Part shown: in pieces, positions 23,023 through 30,918 of the stretch | How the letters are laid out: every line of letters starts with the position of its first letter | Numbering within the stretch: the first letter of the stretch is position 1 | Assembly: GCA_910585945.1 (NCBI GenBank) | Contig: CAJUHZ010000028.1 | Coordinates: forward strand, 1-31,034 | Length of the DNA: 31,034 nt | Source of the DNA: an uncultured Bilophila sp. | Lineage (GTDB): Bacteria > Desulfobacterota > Desulfovibrionia > Desulfovibrionales > Desulfovibrionaceae | Reading direction: 5' to 3' | The notes under the pieces: generated by a model | Database searches by the model: none | Seen by the model: the letters and a program-made list of their open reading frames with translations, nothing else | What the model was told of the DNA's origin: nothing | Program-made: the position numbers and the translations under genes

Positions 23023-23856
23023 ATGGACACGACAGCACAGGGCGCCGCTCCGGGCGACGCGGAAAGAAACGCGAGGGGGGCCGTAGGCGTTGTCGGCGGC
23101 GTCGGGCCGTATGCCGGCCTTGACCTCATGCGCAAGCTTTTTGATCTGACGGAAGCGCGCCGCGATCAGGAGCACCTCCCTGTCATCGCCTTTTCCCTGC
23201 CCGGCGAGATCGCCGACAGAACCAGCTTTCTTCTCGGTGAGACCGATGTGAACCCTGGCGAAGCGTTGGGGCGCATCATGGTTCGTCTCGCCAGGGCGGG
23301 AGCCGCCGTCATTGGCATTCCCTGCAACACGGCGCACAGTCCGCGCATTCTGGAACCCGCCCTGCGTCGACTTCGGGACGAGGCGGAGGACGCGCGTTTT
23401 GTCCATATGATTGATGCGACCATGACCGCTGTGGCCGAAGCGGTGGGCGCGGGCGACGCGCCGCGCGAGGCCGTGCGCGTCGGGGTGCTCAGCACCAGGG
23501 GCACATACGCTACGGGCGTGTATCAGGATGCCCTGAGCCGGGCCGGCTTTGTCCCCCTTTTTCCGGATGAGGCAGGGCGGGACAGGGTGCAGGCCGCCAT
23601 CAGCGATCCGCGCTTTGGCATCAAGGCCCAGTCCAACCCGGTGACGGACACGGCGCGAAGGTTGTTGGCCGATGAAGCGAAACGGCTGGCGGAGCAGGGA
23701 GCACGCGCCGTTATTCTCGGCTGCACCGAAATTCCTCTGGCGTTGACCGAACCCTGTCTGCACGGCGTTCCCCTGGTGGACGCCACGGCCGCTCTGGCCC
23801 GCGCGCTTGTTCTGGCCTTTGCCCCGGACAAACTGCGCCGGCCGCCCCGGGGGTGA
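23023..23856 (+). CDS. Aspartate/glutamate racemase family protein
   Basis: A 277-aa, PLP-independent racemase of the Asp/Glu/hydantoin superfamily. The two catalytic cysteines are visible: C101 in GIPCNTAHS and C234 in ILGCTEIPL. The N-terminal VGVVGGVGPYAGLDL is the substrate-binding loop typical of aspartate racemases rather than MurI. The substrate would be a dicarboxylic amino acid. ATG 23023 is weakly supported by AAGGAT about ten bases upstream. It lies 56 bases after the 140-aa gene and 58 before the dehydrogenase. Confidence 0.87.
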   Translation: MDTTAQGAAPGDAERNARGAVGVVGGVGPYAGLDLMRKLFDLTEARRDQEHLPVIAFSLPGEIADRTSFLLGETDVNPGEALGRIMVRLARAGAAVIGIPCNTAHSPRILEPALRRLRDEAEDARFVHMIDATMTAVAEAVGAGDAPREAVRVGVLSTRGTYATGVYQDALSRAGFVPLFPDEAGRDRVQAAISDPRFGIKAQSNPVTDTARRLLADEAKRLAEQGARAVILGCTEIPLALTEPCLHGVPLVDATAALARALVLAFAPDKLRRPPRG

Positions 23857-23914
23857 ATCTCTCCGGCGGGCGAGGTTCCCCCGCGCGTCGCTTACTTCAG
23901 CCAGGCGAGAAGAC

Positions 23915-25249
23915 ATGACCGTCGATCTTCCCTCTCTTCATGATTTTCAGGAACGCCGTCACCCGGTGGCGGTGGTGGGACTCGGCTATGTGGGGCTGCC
24001 GCTGGCCGTGGCCTTTGCCCGCCATTGCGATGTTGTGGGCTTTGACGTCAACGAGGCCAGAATCGCCGGCCTTGCCGCCGGCGAGGATCGTACCGGCGAG
24101 ACCGGCCGGGAAGAGCTTGCGGCTTGCACAGTGCGCTTTACCGGAAATGCGGAGCTTCTGCGTCAGGCCCGGGCGATCATCGTGGCCGTGCCCACGCCCA
24201 TTGACGCGCACCGCAATCCGGATCTCTCGCCCGTGATCCGCGCCTCGGAAACCGTGGGGCGTCACCTCTCGCCGGGGAGCGTGGTGGTGTATGAATCCAC
24301 GGTCTACCCCGGCGTCACCGAGGATGTGTGCGTCCCGATTCTGGAAGCGGAATCCGGCCTTGTCCACGGGCGCGACTTTGCCGTGGGGTATTCGCCGGAG
24401 CGCATCAATCCCGGCGACAGGGTGCACACGCTGGAAAGCGTCGTCAAGATCGTCGCGGGCGACGATGCCGACACGCTGGATCTCCTGGCCGGCCTGTACG
24501 GACTTGTGGTGAAGGCGGGCGTGCACCGCGCCGGCAGCATCAGGGTGGCGGAGGCGGCCAAGGTTATCGAAAACACGCAGCGTGACTTGAACATCGCGCT
24601 GATGAACGAGCTTTCGGTCATTTTCGACAGGCTCGGCATTGATACCCTGGAAGTGTTGCGGGCCGCCGGAACCAAATGGAATTTTCTGCCGTTCCGGCCC
24701 GGGCTGGTGGGCGGCCACTGCATTGGCGTCGACCCGTACTACCTGACATTCAAGGCGGAGGAACTCGGCTACCATCCGCAAGTGATCCTGGCCGGGCGTC
24801 GCATCAATGACAGCATGGGCAAGTATGTGGCCGAAGTGTGCGTCAAGCAGATCATCCGGCAGCAGAGGCTGGTCAATGGAGCGCGGGTGGGGGTTCTTGG
24901 CTTCACGTTCAAGGAAGACGTCCCCGACTTGCGCAATACGCGCGTCATTGATGTGGTGCGCGAGCTGGAAGAGTACGGCGTGACGGCGCTTGTGCACGAT
25001 CCGCTGGCCGATGCGGCAGAGGCGCAACGGGAATACGGCATTGTTTTTCAGCCGCTTGAGGCGCTGGTGGAGCTTGACGCCGTCATCCTTGCCGTGCCGC
25101 ATACGGCGTTCGCCACAAGCGGCGTCCTCGGATTTTCCGGCTTGCGCGCCCGCTTCGCCAATCCGGCGGGGGCGCTGCTGCTTGACGTCAAGGGTCACTT
25201 CGATGCGGCGTGCGCCCGCAGGGAAGGTTTTACCTATTGGCGGCTGTAA
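23915..25249 (+). CDS. UDP-N-acetylhexosamine 6-dehydrogenase (WbpA/TviB type)
   Basis: A 444-aa enzyme of the UDP-glucose/GDP-mannose dehydrogenase family that oxidises C6 of UDP-GlcNAc or UDP-GalNAc to a uronic acid with two NAD. The Rossmann motif is VAVVGLGYVGLPLAVAF. The catalytic cysteine is C269 in GGHCIGVDPYYLT. GFTFKEDVPDLRNTRV is the C-terminal UDP-binding signature. The product feeds surface polysaccharide, but no polysaccharide cluster lies here; the glycosyltransferase at 2755 is far away. The start at ATG 23915 lies just before the Rossmann strand. Confidence 0.92.
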   Translation: MTVDLPSLHDFQERRHPVAVVGLGYVGLPLAVAFARHCDVVGFDVNEARIAGLAAGEDRTGETGREELAACTVRFTGNAELLRQARAIIVAVPTPIDAHRNPDLSPVIRASETVGRHLSPGSVVVYESTVYPGVTEDVCVPILEAESGLVHGRDFAVGYSPERINPGDRVHTLESVVKIVAGDDADTLDLLAGLYGLVVKAGVHRAGSIRVAEAAKVIENTQRDLNIALMNELSVIFDRLGIDTLEVLRAAGTKWNFLPFRPGLVGGHCIGVDPYYLTFKAEELGYHPQVILAGRRINDSMGKYVAEVCVKQIIRQQRLVNGARVGVLGFTFKEDVPDLRNTRVIDVVRELEEYGVTALVHDPLADAAEAQREYGIVFQPLEALVELDAVILAVPHTAFATSGVLGFSGLRARFANPAGALLLDVKGHFDAACARREGFTYWRL

Positions 25250-25409
25250 ACCGGCTCACGAAAACGCTTCGGTCTTCGCGCGCTGTGATGAGGTTGCAGG
25301 GCGACGGGCGAAAAAACGCGGCGGCAAGGTTGCCGTGAGCGGGCCGAAACGCATCTTGCTGTTTTGTTTGTCGAGCAGGCCCGTCAGAGACCGGGCCGGG
25401 AGAGAAGAT

Positions 25410-26144
25410 ATGCTTCGCGTCCTGTCTCTTGTTTGTCTGGCTGCGTTTTGGGCCGTCTTGAGCGTGCCGTGCGGGACAGTGGAAGCCGCGTCCGTCGCGG
25501 CCTGGCCTGCCCCGTCGCAACATGCGCCGACCGCGGCCTGGACGCCTTTGCCGGATGCGCATGTTGTGGCGCGTGGTTCGGCAGAGCGGGAATTTGAGCC
25601 TGTCGTGGGGCACAGCCGGCTGGTTTCCCCGCAGGTGTGGGAACGCTACAGCCGCCGGCCCGTGTTGCGTGGACGGGAAACTGTCCAGACGCCGGTGACG
25701 CCCGCGCCGAAGCTTTCTCCCGCCCGCCCCGCCAGGCGGAAGCCGTCTTCGGGCAGCATCGTCGCCAAACCCGCCCCGAAAAAAACGACAACCGTCGCAC
25801 CGTCCAAAAACACGCCGGCCCCGACCGTGTCGCCCCAGCCCGTACCGGCCAAAGAGGAGCCGGCCAAGACTGCCGGAGCGAAGCCCGATCCCGCCCCGGT
25901 GGTCAGCCCGACCCCCGTGCCGACTCAGCCCGCGCCCGTTGTTGTCAGGAAGGAAACGCCGCCCCCGGCTCCGGAGGACAATATTTCGGCTTCATGGATC
26001 ATTCGTCGCGAACCCGCTCCTGAACAACCCGCGCCGAAGCCTGTTGTTACGCCGCAGAAACAGGCAACGCCTCCGGCGGGAGAAAACGCCGCCGGGGCGG
26101 GAACCCCGGCACAGACGTCATCCGGAATGCCTTCCGGCGTTTGA
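25410..26144 (+). CDS. Proline-rich exported protein, function unknown
   Basis: A 244-aa protein with an N-terminal signal peptide (MLRVLSLVCLAAFWAVLSVP, cleavage expected after EAAS). The mature part is low in complexity: long Pro/Ala/Lys/Val runs such as PAPKKTTTVAPSKNTPAPTV, like TonB or SPOR-domain linkers. No TonB C-terminal domain or peptidoglycan domain follows, so only the linker-like region exists. It is likely periplasmic, perhaps a cell-wall spacer. GGGAGAGAAG precedes ATG 25410. Its last 27 bases overlap hyaD tail to tail. Confidence 0.75.
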   Translation: MLRVLSLVCLAAFWAVLSVPCGTVEAASVAAWPAPSQHAPTAAWTPLPDAHVVARGSAEREFEPVVGHSRLVSPQVWERYSRRPVLRGRETVQTPVTPAPKLSPARPARRKPSSGSIVAKPAPKKTTTVAPSKNTPAPTVSPQPVPAKEEPAKTAGAKPDPAPVVSPTPVPTQPAPVVVRKETPPPAPEDNISASWIIRREPAPEQPAPKPVVTPQKQATPPAGENAAGAGTPAQTSSGMPSGV

Positions 26145-26735
26145 GCAGGGGGAGCGGGGAGCCATAAAACATTCCAGCGCAAGCGCCGGAGACTGGAAGC
26201 CCCCGCGCGTCTCGTTTCGATCCGGCGGAGCGTTTCCGTCCAGGGGCGGGACGCCCCAGAGCGTCAACTGGCACAGGGCCAGACGTTCCGCCTCGTCGAG
26301 ACGGGCGAGGGCGGTCTCGCTCAGGGACGTGCCGTAGTCCAGACTGAACGGTTGCAGGCCGATGAGGCGGATCTGCCGGGGCAGGCAGTCCTTGAGATCG
26401 GCCAGGGCCAGAATTTCGGAAAAGCTGTTCTGGTGCGGGCTGATCTTGCCGGTTCCTCCGAGCCAGGCGGGGATGCCTTCATCATCCCGCACAACAAGCG
26501 TTCCCGGCGTGAGGGCGAAATCCACAGCATCCAGGATCAACAGTCGATCCGCCCGTTCCACAAAGGGAAGCAGCATGTGGCCGAGCGTGCCCGCGTCCAC
26601 GATTTCCACAGTGGGCGGGAAAACGTGGCGGGTGTGCAGTCGTTCCGCCGCGCGCACGCCAAAGCCCTCGTCCCCGTACAGGATGTTGCCAAGCCCGAGC
26701 ACAATGATCTGTTCCGCGCCCGCACTGTTCAGCAT
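26118..26735 (-). CDS. hyaD: Hydrogenase maturation endopeptidase
   Basis: A 205-aa protease that cuts the C-terminal peptide of HyaB after nickel insertion. The family motif IIVLGLGNILYGDEGFGV has the first nickel-binding Glu. DAGTLGHML and ILDAVDFAL hold the second acidic residue, and the third ligand, a His, is in PHQNSF. The length is close to E. coli HyaD (195); the tail CFMAPRSPCSNAGRHSG is read from DNA that overlaps the opposite gene. The start overlaps the hyaC stop (ATGCTGA), so the genes are translationally coupled. No hyaE or hyaF follows. Confidence 0.92.
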   Translation of the reverse strand: MLNSAGAEQIIVLGLGNILYGDEGFGVRAAERLHTRHVFPPTVEIVDAGTLGHMLLPFVERADRLLILDAVDFALTPGTLVVRDDEGIPAWLGGTGKISPHQNSFSEILALADLKDCLPRQIRLIGLQPFSLDYGTSLSETALARLDEAERLALCQLTLWGVPPLDGNAPPDRNETRGGFQSPALALECFMAPRSPCSNAGRHSG

Positions 26736-27460
26736 GATGCGCGCTCCTCTTCACGCCGGTCTTCTTCGCAGCGTTCCGCGTCGGCCCGCACAAGGCGATA
26801 GCCGCTGAACATGGCGCTGACCAGCGTTGTCGGCCCCATGATTTCCTCACGAATCACCATGTACAGATGGATGACGATGAAGCCCATGAGCAGCAACATG
26901 CCGAGGCGGTGCCAGCTGTGCAGATCAAGGCTGTTGCCGCCGGTCAGATAGGCAAAATCAAGGACAAGCCGGAAGGGTTGCAGAACGCTTGTGTCCGAGC
27001 TGGTCACATACATGCCGAAGCCTGTAAGGATCATGAGGATGATGAGCGCCACGGAGCTCCACATGCCGAGCTGGGCCAGGGGGTTGTGCCCCATGTATAT
27101 CCGGGGGCAACGGTCAAGAAAAAGATACCAGCGGATATCGGCGACGAGATCGCGCCACCACGCGCCGCGCCATATCGGGGGGAAAAAGATCTGGCGCGAA
27201 ATTTCGTTGCCGATGAACATGTACAGCGCGCGCCAGACCAGGCATACGGCCAGCGTGAAACCGGCGCTGAAATGAACAAGGCGCGTATAGCCCATGTAAA
27301 AAAGGAATGTCGGGTCTCCGTCCAGAGAGTGCCACGGCTTGCCGATGATGTAGCCGGTGGGGACAAGCACGGCAATGGCCGCAACCGTTACCCAGTGCCA
27401 CAGCCGGATCGGCAGTTGAAAAACGTAAACCGGTTGTTGTGGTGCGGAAAAGCGTTCCAT
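26729..27460 (-). CDS. hyaC: Ni/Fe-hydrogenase b-type cytochrome subunit
   Basis: A 243-aa membrane dihaem cytochrome that takes electrons from the hydrogenase and reduces the quinone pool. It has four hydrophobic helices: about 30-48 (WVTVAAIAVLVPTGYII), 70-95, 130-155 and 190-215. Histidines suited to haem ligation lie in RLWHW, RLVHFSAGF and LHSWHRLGMLLLMGFIVIHLY. The start at ATG 27460 has AAGGAG eight bases upstream; the open frame to 27511 adds a stretch without homology. It is separated from hyaB by 235 bases that hold an R1 element. Confidence 0.93.
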   Translation of the reverse strand: MERFSAPQQPVYVFQLPIRLWHWVTVAAIAVLVPTGYIIGKPWHSLDGDPTFLFYMGYTRLVHFSAGFTLAVCLVWRALYMFIGNEISRQIFFPPIWRGAWWRDLVADIRWYLFLDRCPRIYMGHNPLAQLGMWSSVALIILMILTGFGMYVTSSDTSVLQPFRLVLDFAYLTGGNSLDLHSWHRLGMLLLMGFIVIHLYMVIREEIMGPTTLVSAMFSGYRLVRADAERCEEDRREEERASC

Positions 27461-27528
27461 ACGATATGCTCCTTGTTGCCTTGCAACGCCGGCGGATGCA
27501 GAGGCCGGCATCCGCCCGCGTCTGATCC

Positions 27529-27692
27529 GGGTCAGCCCTCATGAATCCGCCTGCTGCAAGGCACCCCTTTTACGTCCGGCGGCGTTGCAAGGCCAACATT
27601 GCCTGGATGTTCAAGGCTTCGGCCAATGTTTGCCCCTTGCCGGCCGGAGAAAACGGCTTTTCGCGGACAGCGTTTTCATGAGGTCTGACTCT
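27529..27692 (+). repeat. R1 dispersed repeat, full 164-bp element (locus e)
   Basis: The left end GGGTCAGCCCTCATGAATCC and the right end (read on the minus strand) AGAGTCAGACCTCATGAAAA are imperfect inverted repeats. The inside holds CGCCTGCTGCAA, GGCGGCGTTGCAAGGCCAAC, AATGTTTGCC and the core hairpin GGCCGGAGAAAACGGC-TTTTCGC. It lies between hyaB and hyaC, starting three bases after the hyaB stop. It encodes no protein. Confidence 0.75.
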
Positions 27693-27695
27693 GGC

Positions 27696-29492
27696 TCAAT
27701 CAAGATGCACGGTGAGCAGTTCGCTCCCGTCCGGTCCGAGGAGATGGGTGGCGCAGGACAGGCAGGGGTCAAAACTGTGCAGGGTGCGCAGAATTTCCAG
27801 GGGTTGTTCCGGAACGGCCAGTCGCGTTCCCATCAGCGCGGCCTCATAGGGGCCGATCTGGCCCTCGTCGCTGCGGGGGGCGGCGTTCCAGGTGGTGGGC
27901 ACCACGCACTGGTAGCGATCCACCTTTCCGTTTTTGATGCTGATCCAGTGGCCGAGCGCGCCGCGCGGAGCCTCGTCAAAGCCTGCTCCCGAAGCCTCCG
28001 CCGGCCAGGTGTCCGGGTTCCATTTGCCGGTAAAGGCGGTGGCCCTGTCGCCATTGCGCAGGGAAGCGATCAGCTTGTCGTGAAAGTGCGCCATGGCGTC
28101 GGCGGCCCATGCCGCTTCATTGGCGCGGGCGAGGATGCGCCCGAGCGTGGAGGAAAGCGCGCTTGCCGGCACTCCCAGCGTCGCGCGGATGGAATCGACG
28201 GCTTCCACCGCGTAGGGGCGCTTGAGCGCGTAGGCGACAAGGGTGCGCGCCAACGGGCCTACTTCCATCATGTGCCCTCGCCAGCGCGGCGTTTTGATCC
28301 ACGAATAGGGCGCGCGTTCGTCCAGTTGCCGGATGTCCGTTCTTGTGCCTTTGGTCGCCGGGCCAAGAGTGAAATGGGGCACGGTTTCACCGTGCGAGGG
28401 ATGCAGGGAGGTTACGCCCTCGGGGTAGACGTACCAGGAACTGCCGACTTCTTCGCGGATCTGGTCTTCGGCCATGAGATCCACGGGCAGCACCTCCGTA
28501 AAGTCGCCGTTCACCACAGCCCCGCGCGGGATAAGCAGGCTGTTGTTCGTATAGTCGTTGGCGTTTTCCGGAAACGCTCCGTAGGCGAGAAGAAAACGGT
28601 CGGAGAGTCCTGTGCCGGTCCGGAGCCATTCCGGATAGAACTTGCCGAGGGCCAGACTGTCCGGCACCAGCACCTGCCGGGCGAAGACGCGGCAGCGATC
28701 GATGATTTGACGGACAAGTTCCAGACGTTCCATGTTGATGACGTCGGCCCCGCCCTTGGCGTCCAGATTGAGCGCCAGTGGCACGCCGCCCACCAGCCAG
28801 TTCGGGTGCGGGTTTTTGCCGCCGAAAACGGTGTGGATCTGCACCACGTCCTTCTGAAAATCCAGGGCTTCAATGTAGTGGGCCACGAGCATGAGATCGG
28901 CCTCGGGCGGCAGCTTGTATGCCGGATGCCCCCAATAGCCGTTTTTGAAGATGCCGAGTTGCCCCGATGCAAGGATGCCGGCGAGCTTGTCGCGCACCGC
29001 CTTGAAATAGCCGGGCGAGGCGTTGCGCCAGGGCGAAAGGCCTTGCGCCAGACGCGCGGTTTCCTCCGGGTCGGCCCTGGCCGCGGCGACGACGTCGATC
29101 CAGTCCAGCCCGCCCAACTGGTAGAAATGGACCAGGTGATCGTGAAACCACAGCGCCAGCCCCATCAGATTCCGGATGGTATTGGCGTTTTCCGGAATGG
29201 CGATATCCAGCGCGTTTTCCACGGCGCGCACCGAAGCCAGGGCGTGCGTGCCGGTGCAGACGCCGCAGATGCGTTCGGTAAAGGCCCATATATCGCGCGG
29301 GTCGCGGTGTTTGACGATGGTTTCCAGACCGCGGAACATCGCGCCGCAGGACACGGCGTTGGTGACCACATTGTTCTCATTGATGTTTACTTCGCAGCGC
29401 AGGTGCCCCTCAATGCGCGTGATGGGATCGATGACAAGGCGACGCCCCGCGTCGCTGATGGTGTAGCCCTGGCTGGCGTACTCGTAGGCCAT
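27696..29492 (-). CDS. hyaB: [NiFe] hydrogenase large subunit, Hyd-1 type
   Basis: A 598-aa catalytic subunit carrying the NiFe(CN)2CO centre that splits H2. The four nickel cysteines are C76 and C79 in RICGVCTGTH and C577 and C580 in DPCLSCATH. The last 15 residues, after H583, are the peptide removed by HyaD. The length matches E. coli HyaB (597). It has no signal and is exported with HyaA through Tat. The start ATG overlaps the hyaA stop (TAATG), and AGGGAGG stands seven bases upstream. Confidence 0.97.
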   Translation of the reverse strand: MAYEYASQGYTISDAGRRLVIDPITRIEGHLRCEVNINENNVVTNAVSCGAMFRGLETIVKHRDPRDIWAFTERICGVCTGTHALASVRAVENALDIAIPENANTIRNLMGLALWFHDHLVHFYQLGGLDWIDVVAAARADPEETARLAQGLSPWRNASPGYFKAVRDKLAGILASGQLGIFKNGYWGHPAYKLPPEADLMLVAHYIEALDFQKDVVQIHTVFGGKNPHPNWLVGGVPLALNLDAKGGADVINMERLELVRQIIDRCRVFARQVLVPDSLALGKFYPEWLRTGTGLSDRFLLAYGAFPENANDYTNNSLLIPRGAVVNGDFTEVLPVDLMAEDQIREEVGSSWYVYPEGVTSLHPSHGETVPHFTLGPATKGTRTDIRQLDERAPYSWIKTPRWRGHMMEVGPLARTLVAYALKRPYAVEAVDSIRATLGVPASALSSTLGRILARANEAAWAADAMAHFHDKLIASLRNGDRATAFTGKWNPDTWPAEASGAGFDEAPRGALGHWISIKNGKVDRYQCVVPTTWNAAPRSDEGQIGPYEAALMGTRLAVPEQPLEILRTLHSFDPCLSCATHLLGPDGSELLTVHLD

Positions 29493-30751
29493 TAGCGTGC
29501 CTCCCTGTTTTTGGCAGCGTTGCGGCGTTCAGCCCCCGGTTCCGGCATATGGCTTTCGGGATCATTCGTCTCGAAAGCGTCCCCATTGTCGCTTTGCGGA
29601 AAAAATGCGGTTTTTTCGCCTGTCCGGCACGGGTGATCGCTCTCGCAGGCTTCGGATCGCTGGCCTGCCCGCGATGAGGAAAGATTCTCGGGGGGAGCGT
29701 TTCGGCTCAGGTGCACGGCGGCGCTGATGGCCGCATGCACGCCCACTCCCGCGCCGATCAGGCCAAGCGCGCCAAGCCCCACTTTTTCCGCCGTGGTGTT
29801 GGTTCCGAACTGGGGAATGTTGGTGATCCGATCGTAGAACGAGCCGTGATCCCAAAAACCCTGCTCCGAACAGCCGAGGCAGCCGTGGCCGGACTGGATG
29901 GGGTAGGACACGCCGTCGTTCCAGCGCGTGGCCGGGCAGGCGTTGAATGTCGTCGGCCCCTTGCACCCCATTTTGTACAGACAGTAGCCGAGATCCGCGG
30001 CTTCGTCGTCCCATGACTCCACAAACTGCCCGGCGTCGAAGTGCGCGCGGCGCACGCACTGATCGTGAACATGCTTGCCGTAGAAAGCCAGGGGGCGGCC
30101 CTGCGCGTCCAGTTCGGGAAGGCGATCGTAAGTAAGGATGTAGGCAATCACGTTGCTCATGATTTCGGGAATCGGCGGGCAGCCGGGAACCTTGATCACC
30201 GGCTTGTCGGAAATGAGCTTGTGCACGGGCGTCGCGCCGGTGGGGTTTGGCCTTGCGGCCTGCACGCACCCCCAGGAGGCGCACGATCCCCAGGCGACAA
30301 TGGCTTTGGCTCCCGTGGCGGCGCGTTGCAGCTTTTCGATCCACGGGCGTCCGCCCTCAATGCAGAATACGCCGTCATCCTTGAGGGGGGCGTTTCCCTC
30401 CACGGCAAGGATGTAGTGTCCCCTGTTCGCCGTGATGCTTTCCTCAAACGCCTCATGCGCCTGAGCGCCGGCCGCGGCCATGATGGTGTCCTGATAGTCA
30501 AGGGCGATCATGGACAGAATGATGTCGGAGGCCAGAGGATGCGCCGTGCGGATGAATGATTCCGTACAGCATGAACAGGAAAGCCCGTTGATCCAGATGA
30601 CAGGCAGATGGGGTTTGCTCTCCATCGCATGGGCGATTTCACGGTGCGCCAGGGGGCCAAGCCCCAGAGACACGGCCGCCAGGGAACAGAATTTCAGAAA
30701 ATCGCGCCGGCTGACCCCGCGCTGGCGCAATACTTCGTACTCGCTTGGCAT
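29492..30751 (-). CDS. hyaA: [NiFe] hydrogenase small subunit, oxygen-tolerant group 1d signature
   Basis: A 419-aa electron-transfer subunit. The Tat signal is RRDFLKF (residues 15-21). The proximal cluster motif is C59-S-C61-C62 and GSCASWGC has C157 and C162. Thus both extra cysteines (C61 and C162, corresponding to C19 and C120 in the known O2-tolerant enzymes) are present, as needed for a [4Fe-3S] cluster. CLYKMGCKGPTTFNAC and GCLGC serve the medial and distal clusters. A membrane anchor spans about 323-347, followed by a 72-residue hydrophilic tail, longer than in E. coli HyaA. The start at ATG 30751 has GGAGAGA upstream and opens with the Tat signal. It is first of hyaABCD. Confidence 0.96.
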   Translation of the reverse strand: MPSEYEVLRQRGVSRRDFLKFCSLAAVSLGLGPLAHREIAHAMESKPHLPVIWINGLSCSCCTESFIRTAHPLASDIILSMIALDYQDTIMAAAGAQAHEAFEESITANRGHYILAVEGNAPLKDDGVFCIEGGRPWIEKLQRAATGAKAIVAWGSCASWGCVQAARPNPTGATPVHKLISDKPVIKVPGCPPIPEIMSNVIAYILTYDRLPELDAQGRPLAFYGKHVHDQCVRRAHFDAGQFVESWDDEAADLGYCLYKMGCKGPTTFNACPATRWNDGVSYPIQSGHGCLGCSEQGFWDHGSFYDRITNIPQFGTNTTAEKVGLGALGLIGAGVGVHAAISAAVHLSRNAPPENLSSSRAGQRSEACESDHPCRTGEKTAFFPQSDNGDAFETNDPESHMPEPGAERRNAAKNREAR

Positions 30752-30854
30752 GGCGTTTTCTCTCCAGTGTTTGAGTGCAAGCCTTCTCTTGCGGAAGCAT
30801 GCCCGATCAGCGCCAGGGGCAGGCCCATGAGAGCTTTTCCCATCTGGGAATGGG
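30752..30854. other. Leader region of hyaABCD
   Basis: I see no clear promoter in the bases just upstream of hyaA. Further upstream is R2/R1 repeat sequence, so the operon promoter may lie in or beyond the repeats, outside the window. Confidence 0.4.
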
Positions 30855-30918
30855 CAAAGGAAATGACGGCGACGCCGCGATTGAAAACGGATGTTTTCCA
30901 ATCGCAAAATGCTCTCAA
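30855..30918 (+). repeat. R2 element, partial copy
   Basis: GGAAATGACGGCGACGCCGC, a hairpin GCGATTG-AAAAC...GTTTTC-CAATCGC and then AAAATGCTCTCAA. The right half of the element at 9209-9357 has the same order: GAAATGAAGGCAGCGAAGCG, a GCGTTT/AAACGC hairpin and AAAATGCTCTAA. The loop sequences differ while the stems are kept. Confidence 0.5.

Noticed and set aside
25410..26144. TonB protein
   Set aside because: The proline-rich linker is there, but no TonB C-terminal domain follows.
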